Source: a bacterium UBP10_UBA1149
Lineage (GTDB): Bacteria; Desulfobacterota; Binatia; UBA1149
Reading direction: 5' to 3'
DNA length: 11,653 bases
Assembly: GCA_002311335.1 (NCBI GenBank)
Contig: DBZX01000054.1
Location: 361-12,013 of the forward strand
The notes below the pieces were generated by a model that saw only the letters and a program-made list of their open reading frames with translations, did not search any database and had not been told where the DNA came from. The translations under genes were made by a program, and so were the position numbers. Numbering within the stretch: the stretch's first letter is position 1; every line of letters begins with the position of its first letter. This document shows positions 1 through 5,453 of the stretch, piece by piece.

Positions 1-426
1 ACGGTCTGCGACGACGGCGACCAGGCGACCACCAGTGATGTGTGTGCTGGCGGGGTTTGCAGCGGGGTAGATCTTTGTGCGGCGGTGACCTGCACGGCCA
101 GCGACCAGTGCCACGACGCGGGCACTTGCGCTTCGTCGACGGGTCTTTGCAGCAATCCTGCTGCAGCCAACGGCACGGTCTGCGACGACGGTGATCCGGT
201 CACCACGGGCGACCAGTGCGTGGGTGGCGCGTGTGTGGGCTTGGATCTCTGTGCGGCGGTGACCTGCACGGCCAGCGACCAGTGCCACGTGGTGGGCAGT
301 TGCGATTCGGCGACCGGCCTGTGCAGTGACCCGGACGCTGCCAACGGCACGGTCTGCGACGACGGTGACCTCTGCAGCGATCCCGATTCCTGCAGCAGCG
401 GTGTCTGCGAAGGCTTGCTCACCGAT
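1..426 (+). repeat. Tandem 174-bp (58-aa) Cys-rich repeats, two full copies plus a diverged third
   Basis: Copies start at 1, 175 and 349, each opening with ACGGTCTGCGACGACGG; the first two are exactly 174 bp long. The shared core reads GCGGTGACCTGCACGGCCAG (at 80 and 257) and encodes AVTCTASDQC. Each 58-aa unit has 8 cysteines, so four disulfides are possible. The third unit keeps the start but then diverges. In-frame length conservation with scattered third-position changes indicates selection at the protein level rather than very recent duplication. Confidence 0.9.
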
Positions 427-1044
427 TGCAGCGGGCTGGATGGCAACTGCGTGCTGGGCAACTGTGACCTGGCGAGCGGAAACTGTGCCGCCCAGGCGCT
501 GGCCGATGGTGCGGGCTGTGATGACGGCGACTTGTGCACCGAGAGCGACCAGTGCAGCTCGGGCGCTTGCTTAGGCATTGCGGGAGCACAGTTTGAGTCA
601 ACCAGGCTGAAACTCGGATTGCGCGGAGTGGGCGAAGACAAGCTGAGTTTCAAGTCGCAGGCAGCGCAGGCTGATATGCTCGGCCTGCCGACGTCTGGGG
701 GAGTGGAGCTGGTACTCAGCGACGCCCTGGGCAACCCGGTTTACTTTGCCTCCATAGCCGCGGACGACTGGGAGGACGTGCGCGACCAGGGTAGCAAGTT
801 CAAGTTCAAGGATCGCACGGGCACGCTGGCCGATGGAATACAGAAGGCCCTGCTCAAGGTGAACACTCACCGTGGAATCGTATTGCTGAAGGCCAAGGGC
901 AAGTACCTGGATCTCCAGGCTGCTACGGGCGAAGCCTCATTGTCGCTGTCGGTGGTCGTGGGTGGATCGCTGAGCGGCAGCTGCACCAGTGCCCCCGCGA
1001 TGGTCTGCACGACCAGGGGCCGTAACTTGAAGTGTGACCTGTGA
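1..1044 (+). CDS. Secreted Cys-rich repeat protein with beta-rich C-terminal domain (5' end cut off by window)
   Basis: The reading frame is open from base 1 and ends at TGA 1042-1044, leaving 347 visible residues; the true start lies upstream. Residues 1-116 are two exact-length 58-residue repeats with 8 cysteines each (motifs such as CDDGD and TCTASDQCH). A third, diverged Cys-rich stretch runs to about residue 190 (CDDGDLC, DSCSSGVCEG). Spacing and composition resemble extracellular disulfide modules of myxobacterial surface proteins. From about residue 196 (nt 586) a Cys-poor domain begins, with motifs GEDKLSFK, KFKFKD, GIQ and KAKGKYLDL; only the last about 35 residues regain cysteines. 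This domain matches in motif order the C-terminal domain of the protein at 5454-7400. Disulfides imply export, but the signal peptide would be upstream. Function is unknown; adhesion or surface-layer roles are guesses. The same Cys module occurs at the right edge of the window, so this may be the tail of a similar mosaic protein. Confidence 0.9.
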   Translation, partial: TVCDDGDQATTSDVCAGGVCSGVDLCAAVTCTASDQCHDAGTCASSTGLCSNPAAANGTVCDDGDPVTTGDQCVGGACVGLDLCAAVTCTASDQCHVVGSCDSATGLCSDPDAANGTVCDDGDLCSDPDSCSSGVCEGLLTDCSGLDGNCVLGNCDLASGNCAAQALADGAGCDDGDLCTESDQCSSGACLGIAGAQFESTRLKLGLRGVGEDKLSFKSQAAQADMLGLPTSGGVELVLSDALGNPVYFASIAADDWEDVRDQGSKFKFKDRTGTLADGIQKALLKVNTHRGIVLLKAKGKYLDLQAATGEASLSLSVVVGGSLSGSCTSAPAMVCTTRGRNLKCDL

Positions 1045-1088
1045 ACGGGTTGCTGAGCGCCGGCCGTGGCGGCAGGGCACACTGTCGC

Positions 1089-1140
1089 TTGACAAGCGGG
1101 GGTGGCTTGGAGTTTGCTGTATTCAGCGTTTGCAGGAAGG
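1089..1140 (+). promoter_or_regulatory. Possible -35 box and ribosome binding site ahead of the lipoprotein gene
   Basis: A perfect TTGACA lies at 1089-1094, but the -10 at normal spacing is poor (TTTGCT around 1113). A strong Shine-Dalgarno-like AGGAAGG lies at 1134-1140. It is 9 nt from the ATG at 1150 (a three-codon mini-ORF) and 17 nt from the ATG at 1158 that begins the lipoprotein. The ribosome-binding part is more convincing than the promoter. Confidence 0.3.
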
Positions 1141-1157
1141 ACACCGGGTATGAAGAT

Positions 1158-1544
1158 ATGAAGACAGTAGCGATACAGAAGTTTTGCGTGGTTGCAGCCT
1201 TGGTCTTGTTGACCGCCGGGCTTGGCGTTGTGGGTTGCACCACGGACCAGGATGGACAGGCGGTGCAGGACCAGCCGGCGGCGCCTGCGGCCGACGCTGG
1301 CTTGAAGGTCTACCTCGACCCGGAGACCGGCGAGTTTCTCGAAGAGCCGCTTCCAGGCCAGGCCGATACTGCTGGTGCTGGAAACAGCAGGCAGGCAGAG
1401 CGCGCACCGTTGGTCGAAGAGCCCAGCCCGGTAAAGGGTGGCGGCACCATGATCAGGCTCGACGACAGGTTCCGTGCCGAGTTTCGCGCCACGGTAGATG
1501 CCGACGGCGAGCTCAAGGCCGACTGCGCGCCGTCGGTCGAGTAG
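1158..1544 (+). CDS. Small secreted lipoprotein of unknown function
   Basis: 128 residues. The N-terminus has a short basic region (MKTVAIQK), a hydrophobic stretch and the lipobox V24-V25-G26-C27, so signal peptidase II cleavage with lipidation of Cys27 is predicted. Residue +2 is Thr, not Asp, so outer-membrane sorting is likely. The mature part has a Pro/Ala/Gln-rich linker, then KVYLDPETGEFLEEP (about residues 49-63), another linker, and an end reading MIRLDDRFRAEFRATVDADG. The DPETGE motif followed by a terminal D-RF...AT.DADG motif is, to my recollection, a recurring pair in small periplasmic or lipoproteins of Proteobacteria, without an assigned function. ATG 1158 was chosen because upstream in-frame starts (GTG 1041, TTG 1089, TTG 1107) would put a charged extension before the signal peptide. 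It lies 113 bp after a surface-protein gene, same strand, and converges with the MATE gene 20 bp away. Confidence 0.8.
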   Translation: MKTVAIQKFCVVAALVLLTAGLGVVGCTTDQDGQAVQDQPAAPAADAGLKVYLDPETGEFLEEPLPGQADTAGAGNSRQAERAPLVEEPSPVKGGGTMIRLDDRFRAEFRATVDADGELKADCAPSVE

Positions 1545-1555
1545 CACTCGCCGGC
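1532..1555 (+). terminator. Stem-loop with the TAG stop codon of the lipoprotein gene in its loop
   Basis: CGAG (1538-1541) pairs with CTCG (1547-1550). After a one-base bulge at 1537, bases 1532-1536 pair with 1551-1555 (one G-U pair). The loop is TAGCA and contains the stop codon 1542-1544. No U-tract follows, so this is not a classical intrinsic terminator; it may protect the mRNA end or assist termination. Confidence 0.35.
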
Positions 1556-1557
1556 CG

Positions 1558-1571
1558 CGACACTTCAGTCG
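1558..1571 (-). terminator. Weak stem-loop around the stop codon of the MATE gene
   Basis: CGAC (1558-1561) can pair with GTCG (1568-1571), leaving a six-base loop that contains the stop codon (1565-1567 on the minus strand). The stem is only 4 bp, so on its own it would be dismissed. It is listed because other genes here also have a hairpin at the stop codon. Confidence 0.2.
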
Positions 1572-2932
1572 GTGACCGGGGCGACGCAGCGTTCAATCGC
1601 CGCCTTCTGCCTGCTTCCCAGGCTTATCGCCCTCGCGCCCATGAACAACACCATCGCCGCCCACAGCAGGCTGACCGACGCGCGCTGTTGAGCGAGCAGG
1701 GCGAGCGGAGTGTAAACCAGTAAGGTCGAGGCAAGCATAGCGTTGCGCAGCACCACTCCCTCGGTGAGACCGAGGAACAATCCGTCGTAGATGAACGCCA
1801 CTGCCCCCAGCAAGAGCGTGGCGTAGAGCCAGCCTCGGTACGCCATCATGGCGGCCACGATGTCGCCGTGCGAGGTCATGAGGGCAAAGATAGTCTGCGG
1901 GGCAGCCCAGAGCAGGGCCACCGCCAGCAACGCGATGACCATTCCCCACGCCATCGCCAGCGAGAGCAGGCGGCGGGTTGCCTGCGCATCGTTGCGGCCC
2001 TTGCTGATGCCGGCAAGGCTGTGCAGCGACAAGGCGAAACTGTCTACCGCGTAGGCTACCAGGTAAAAAAGGTTGAGCAGTATCGCGTTCGCGGCCAGGG
2101 TTACGGTGCCTATCGCCGCGCTGATGTTGATGAACGAAGCGAACACCGACACCAGGCAGAGGGTGCGTATCATGATGTCGCGGTTGAGCGCGAACAGTCG
2201 CCTGAATGTCTCCCGGTCGGCGAAACCGGCGGCACTGGTCAGCCAGCCGCGGTCGACCTTGAAGAGTACCAGCAGGTAGAGCAGCAGCCCGAGGTACTGG
2301 GACATGGCCGTGGCGATGCCGGCGCCCCGGGAAGCCAGGCCGAGGGTGTAAATAAAGTAATAGTCCAGCGCGACGTTGGCCGAGGTGATCACCAGCGTCA
2401 CGAACAGTACTGTACGGCTGCGCCCGCGCCCGAGCAGCCAGCCGACGAAGGCCAGGTTGACCAGCACCGCGGGCGCGGCCCATATCCTGGCGTCAAAATA
2501 CGCGCGGCCCGAGGCCTCGGCCGCTTCACTTCCCGCGAGCACCGAGAAGCCAAGCGCTCGTATCGCCGGCGAGAGGGCGAGCACCGCGAGGCCCATCAAC
2601 AGGGCGAGCGCCAGGGCCCGGTACAGTACCAGCGACAACTCGTGCTTGTCCTTGCGTCCCTGGGCCTGGGCAGTGACTCCCTGCGTGCCGGTCTCAACGA
2701 AGCTCAGTGACCAGTAGACGTAATCAAACAGCACCGAGGCCAGGCCGACCCCGGCCAGGTGCGACACCTCGTCGAGGTGGCCGAGCATCGCGAGGTCGAC
2801 CAGGCCGGCCAGTGGTACGGTGATCAGGGCAAAGAAATTAGGCAGTGCCAGTCCGAGCAGGCGCCGGTTGAGCTTGCGCGTGTTAGTTGGACGGTGGGGC
2901 GCAGTGTCGTGGGGTGCTCTATCAGTCGTCAT
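1565..2932 (-). CDS. MATE family efflux transporter, DinF-like
   Basis: 455 residues, the usual length for the family, with about 12 hydrophobic segments: an inner-membrane multidrug and toxin exporter driven by a proton or sodium gradient. The first helix carries P31 and D46 (motif VDLAMLGHL). Their 15-residue spacing equals that of Pro26 and Asp41 in the archaeal transporter PfMATE, where the Asp takes part in cation coupling. Further family features are the VETGTQGVTAQAQGRKD stretch after helix 2 and a second half beginning near NRDIMIRTLCLVS. ATG at 2932 is preferred over the TTG at 2935. It overlaps the 3' end of the upstream SRAP gene by 11 bases, so translational coupling is likely. 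The substrate cannot be predicted. The DinF subfamily was named for a damage-inducible E. coli gene, which makes the pairing with an abasic-site protein notable. It could alternatively be classed with NorM-type members. Confidence 0.93.
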   Translation of the reverse strand: MTTDRAPHDTAPHRPTNTRKLNRRLLGLALPNFFALITVPLAGLVDLAMLGHLDEVSHLAGVGLASVLFDYVYWSLSFVETGTQGVTAQAQGRKDKHELSLVLYRALALALLMGLAVLALSPAIRALGFSVLAGSEAAEASGRAYFDARIWAAPAVLVNLAFVGWLLGRGRSRTVLFVTLVITSANVALDYYFIYTLGLASRGAGIATAMSQYLGLLLYLLVLFKVDRGWLTSAAGFADRETFRRLFALNRDIMIRTLCLVSVFASFINISAAIGTVTLAANAILLNLFYLVAYAVDSFALSLHSLAGISKGRNDAQATRRLLSLAMAWGMVIALLAVALLWAAPQTIFALMTSHGDIVAAMMAYRGWLYATLLLGAVAFIYDGLFLGLTEGVVLRNAMLASTLLVYTPLALLAQQRASVSLLWAAMVLFMGARAISLGSRQKAAIERCVAPVTD

Positions 2933-3629
2933 CAAACAGGCTCGCCTGTGCCGGTCGCAGTGCTGCCGTCACGGCCTCAAGACAGCCGGGGTCGTCGTTG
3001 GCTGGCTTGTTCACGCGCGGTGACACGGGGTGGTAGTGCAGCGAGCCTGGCGGCAACGCGCTGCAGAGCTCGCGCAGCTGATCGTCGGTGAGCGGCCGCC
3101 GCTCGAGCCATTGCTGCCAGTGCTGCTTTGGTAGTATCACCGGCGCGCGGTGGTGCAGGTCAACGAGGTCATCGCCCGCATTGGTGGTAAGGACGGTGAA
3201 GGTCTGCAGCTCCTGATCGTCGCCGCGCCAGGTTTCCCACAGGCCCGCCATCGCAAAGGGCTCGTTGTCGGAAGCCTGCACGTAACAGGGCTGTCGCTGC
3301 TCGTCCACCCGCAGCCACTCGTAGAAGCCGTTGGCCGGCACGAGACAGCGCCGACTGCGCAGGGCCTCCCGGAACGAGGGCTTGACGGCCGCTGTTTCCG
3401 AGCGGGCATTGATCATGCGCTGGCCGATAGCCGGGTCGTCGGCCCAGCCGGGCACGAGACCCCAGCCGAGCAACAGTGCTTCGCGGCTGTCGTCCGCGCT
3501 GGCCCTGATTACCGGCGCCAGCTGTGACGGTGCGAGGTTGTAGCGAGGGGTGAAGGACGGAAAATCCTCGACCTCGAACATTTCGGCCAGCCGCTCGGGC
3601 AGGCTGTGTATGACGAAGCGTCCGCACAT
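2922..3629 (-). CDS. yedK: SRAP domain protein (YedK/HMCES family), abasic-site DNA-protein crosslinker
   Basis: 235 residues, full length for the family. The protein begins Met-Cys-Gly-Arg-Phe. In this family Met1 is removed and the exposed Cys2 forms a thiazolidine crosslink with abasic sites in single-stranded DNA, shielding them from cleavage. The conserved active-site residues are present: N74 (in NARSE), E104 (in NGFYEW) and H159 (in LHHRAP). They match N75, E105 and H160 of E. coli YedK with a one-residue offset. YNLAPSQ near residue 30 and the N-terminal GRF are also typical. The usual HDRMP motif is HHRAP here, a mild deviation. ATG 3629 is the only sensible start because Cys2 must be N-terminal; the frame extends 52 codons upstream without meaning. 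AAGGTC lies just before the ATG. It is first gene of a two-gene unit with the MATE exporter and divergent from the thiolase-like gene. Confidence 0.96.
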   Translation of the reverse strand: MCGRFVIHSLPERLAEMFEVEDFPSFTPRYNLAPSQLAPVIRASADDSREALLLGWGLVPGWADDPAIGQRMINARSETAAVKPSFREALRSRRCLVPANGFYEWLRVDEQRQPCYVQASDNEPFAMAGLWETWRGDDQELQTFTVLTTNAGDDLVDLHHRAPVILPKQHWQQWLERRPLTDDQLRELCSALPPGSLHYHPVSPRVNKPANDDPGCLEAVTAALRPAQASLFDDD

Positions 3630-3771
3630 GACCTTGTATAGGCCGCCCGGCCCGGCAGTGCAGCAAGCAGGCGGAGCGTAGAACCTAGCACGCGCCCGGC
3701 AACGGCACACGCGTGCGTTGTGCCGCGGTCGGGTTGCAGCAGTTGCAAACGCAAGGCTCAATGCTCGGTCC
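3630..3771. promoter_or_regulatory. Divergent promoter region with a GC-rich dyad
   Basis: These 142 bp separate the SRAP gene (-) from the TLP1 gene (+), so both promoters should lie here. The best structure is a 7-bp perfect inverted repeat, CGGCACA (3703-3709) and TGTGCCG (3719-3725), with a 9-base spacer: either an operator-like dyad or a hairpin. TATACA just before the SRAP start (3637-3642, minus strand) resembles a -10 box but would give an almost leaderless message, and I see no good -35. A weak AAGG (3753-3756) lies upstream of TLP1. Confidence 0.35.
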
Positions 3772-5292
3772 ATGAACGACAACACCCCGGTTCTTGTAGG
3801 CTGCGGACAGTTTACCCTTCGCGACGGTCACGGTGAGCGTTCGCCGGTTGACCTTATGGCCGAGACCGCGCGCATGGCTGGCGAAGACGCGGGTCCCGGG
3901 GAGCGCCTGCTGCGCGAGGTCGACACGCTGGCCGTGCTGGGCGTCATCGGCTGGCGCTACGAAGACGCGCCCGGCCTGCTGTCGCGGCAGCTGGGTATCG
4001 ACCCGCGTCGCCGCCAGTACAGCAGCATAGGAGGCAACACCCCGCAGTGGTTGGTCAACCGCAGCTGTCGCGAGATAGAGCGTGGTGATGTCGGGGCCGT
4101 GTTGATCACCGGCGCCGAGGCACTGGCCAGCTACAAGCGGGCCAACCTTGACGGGCGACGCCTGGACTGGGAGCGCGGTGCGGGCGGCGAGCTTGAGATG
4201 ATCGGCGACTCGAGGCCGGGCAGCAGCGATCACGAGAACGCGCACGGGCTCATGTTGCCGCCCACGATCTACCCGTTGTTTGAGAACGCGCTGCGCGCCC
4301 GGGCCGGTCGTGATCCGGGCGAGCACCTGCGCGGCCTCGGCGAACTCTACGCGCCGTTTTCACAGGTGGCGTCGGACAATCCCCTGGCCTGGTTCGGGCA
4401 GAGGCGCTCGGCCGAGGAGATAGCCACACCGTCGGCTTCCAACAGGCTCATCGAGTGGCCCTACACCAAGTACATGAACGCGGTGTTGATGGTTGACCAG
4501 TCGGCGTCGCTGATACTGACGTCGGTGGGAAAGGCCCGTGAACTGGGCATCGACGAGTCGCGCTGGGTGTTTCTGCACGGCTGCGGCGATGCCAACGACC
4601 TGTGGTACGTGAGCGAGCGCCGTGATTTCTGTTCTTCACCCGCGCTGGCTGCGGCCGGACAGCAGGCACTGGCGATGGCGGGTGTGGGCATAGACGATAT
4701 CGATTGCTTCGATCTCTACAGCTGTTTTCCCAGCGCGGTGCAGATAGCCCGTAACGAACTCGGTATAGCCGAAGACGATACGCGCCCGCTCACGGTGACC
4801 GGTGGACTGGCCTGTCACGGCGGGCCCGGCAACAACTACACCACCCACGCAATAGCCACCCTCATGCAACGGGCGCGCGACAAGCCCGACAGCCTCGGCC
4901 TTGTAAGCGGGCTGGGCTGGTACATGACCAAGCACTCGCTGGGTATTTATGGCGCTACAGCGCCGGCGGGTGATACTGGCGGGGCCTCCCGGTTGCCCAG
5001 CGAAGAACAGGCGGGCGAGTTGCAGCAGCGCCTCGACGCAATGGAGCACCCGTCATTGCAGGAGCAACCGGAGGGCAGCGGCAGCATCGAAACCTACACG
5101 GTCGCCTTCGATCGCGATGGCGCACCCGAGTCGGGTATCGTGGTGGGCAGGCTCGACAACGGTGATCGTTTTCTCGCGCGCGTTGCCAGCGACCCCGGGC
5201 TGCTGGCCGAACTTGTCGAACACGAGGGCGTGGGACGAAGCGGCAGCGTGAAGCCCGGCGGCGAGCGCGGCAATGTTTTTACGCCTGACTGA
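3772..5292 (+). CDS. Thiolase-like protein type 1 (TLP1), probably without classical thiolase activity
   Basis: 506 residues. The N-terminus (TPVLVGCGQF) and overall pattern are those of the thiolase superfamily near SCP2-type thiolases. The last about 70 residues (ETYTVAFDRDG, GIVVGRL, GDRFLA) match the additional C-terminal domain of TLP1 proteins described from mycobacteria. The usual catalytic residues appear lost. By motif alignment, the nucleophile segment CASG becomes GNTP (residues 88-91); the GHP loop becomes GGP within GGLACHGGPGNN, replacing the His; and the NEAF/HDCF segment reads YSCF. Automated tools would call it acetyl-CoA acetyltransferase, but thiolysis or Claisen condensation by the standard mechanism is doubtful; acyl-CoA binding or another acyl-transfer role remains possible. 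ATG 3772 fits the family N-terminus; the frame extends to a TTG at 3718 that adds nothing recognisable. The ribosome binding site is weak. It stands alone on its strand; no beta-oxidation partner is visible. Confidence 0.88.
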   Translation: MNDNTPVLVGCGQFTLRDGHGERSPVDLMAETARMAGEDAGPGERLLREVDTLAVLGVIGWRYEDAPGLLSRQLGIDPRRRQYSSIGGNTPQWLVNRSCREIERGDVGAVLITGAEALASYKRANLDGRRLDWERGAGGELEMIGDSRPGSSDHENAHGLMLPPTIYPLFENALRARAGRDPGEHLRGLGELYAPFSQVASDNPLAWFGQRRSAEEIATPSASNRLIEWPYTKYMNAVLMVDQSASLILTSVGKARELGIDESRWVFLHGCGDANDLWYVSERRDFCSSPALAAAGQQALAMAGVGIDDIDCFDLYSCFPSAVQIARNELGIAEDDTRPLTVTGGLACHGGPGNNYTTHAIATLMQRARDKPDSLGLVSGLGWYMTKHSLGIYGATAPAGDTGGASRLPSEEQAGELQQRLDAMEHPSLQEQPEGSGSIETYTVAFDRDGAPESGIVVGRLDNGDRFLARVASDPGLLAELVEHEGVGRSGSVKPGGERGNVFTPD

Positions 5293-5293
5293 G

Positions 5294-5333
5294 CTTGCCA
5301 GGCCCGGCTGAGCGGGACGGCTGGGCAGGCGAG
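5294..5333 (+). terminator. Strong stem-loop directly after the TLP1 stop codon
   Basis: CTTGCC (5294-5299) pairs with GGCGAG (5328-5333) with one G-U pair. Past a small internal loop, GCCCGGC (5302-5308) pairs with GCTGGGC (5320-5326), also with one G-U. This gives 13 bp and an 11-base loop, starting one base after the TGA. The following sequence is GGGCTCC, not U-rich, so intrinsic termination is uncertain, but this is the likely 3' end of the TLP1 transcript. Confidence 0.5.
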
Positions 5334-5453
5334 GGGCTCCGGGGTTGCACAATAGTGTGCGAATATAGGGGCGCTTAAGCTGCCAGCGACATGCACGGCG
5401 AGCACAACGCGCTTCGAGCGTTGCAGACATTGTTGTCTATGCCTTAAAGGTCA
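5334..5453 (+). promoter_or_regulatory. Upstream region of the propeller gene: dyad and leader hairpins
   Basis: No gene is seen here. An inverted repeat GCACA-ATAG-TGTGC lies at 5347-5360 and could be an operator; an AT-rich GAATATAGG follows but does not make a good promoter at normal spacing. Two small hairpins lie nearer the gene: CGCT-TCG-AGCG (5410-5420) and AGACA-TTGT-TGTCT (5425-5438). The second ends 7 bases before the Shine-Dalgarno-like AAAGG (5446-5450). Structure beside the ribosome binding site could modulate translation. Confidence 0.3.

Noticed and set aside
1..426. Tandem repeats as a possible CRISPR or DNA-level satellite
   Set aside because: The 174-bp period is in frame, has no spacers, and shows mainly synonymous variation around conserved cysteines: a protein repeat.
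867..1547. 226-residue minus-strand ORF across the end of gene 1 and the lipoprotein gene
   Set aside because: It covers two plausible plus-strand genes and the gap between them and has no family features.
1868..2710. 280-residue plus-strand ORF opposite the MATE gene, and a 296-residue minus-strand ORF in another frame (1593-2483)
   Set aside because: Both are Gln/Arg-rich or low-complexity translations of the MATE gene in wrong frames; the MATE frame itself is a full-length recognisable protein.
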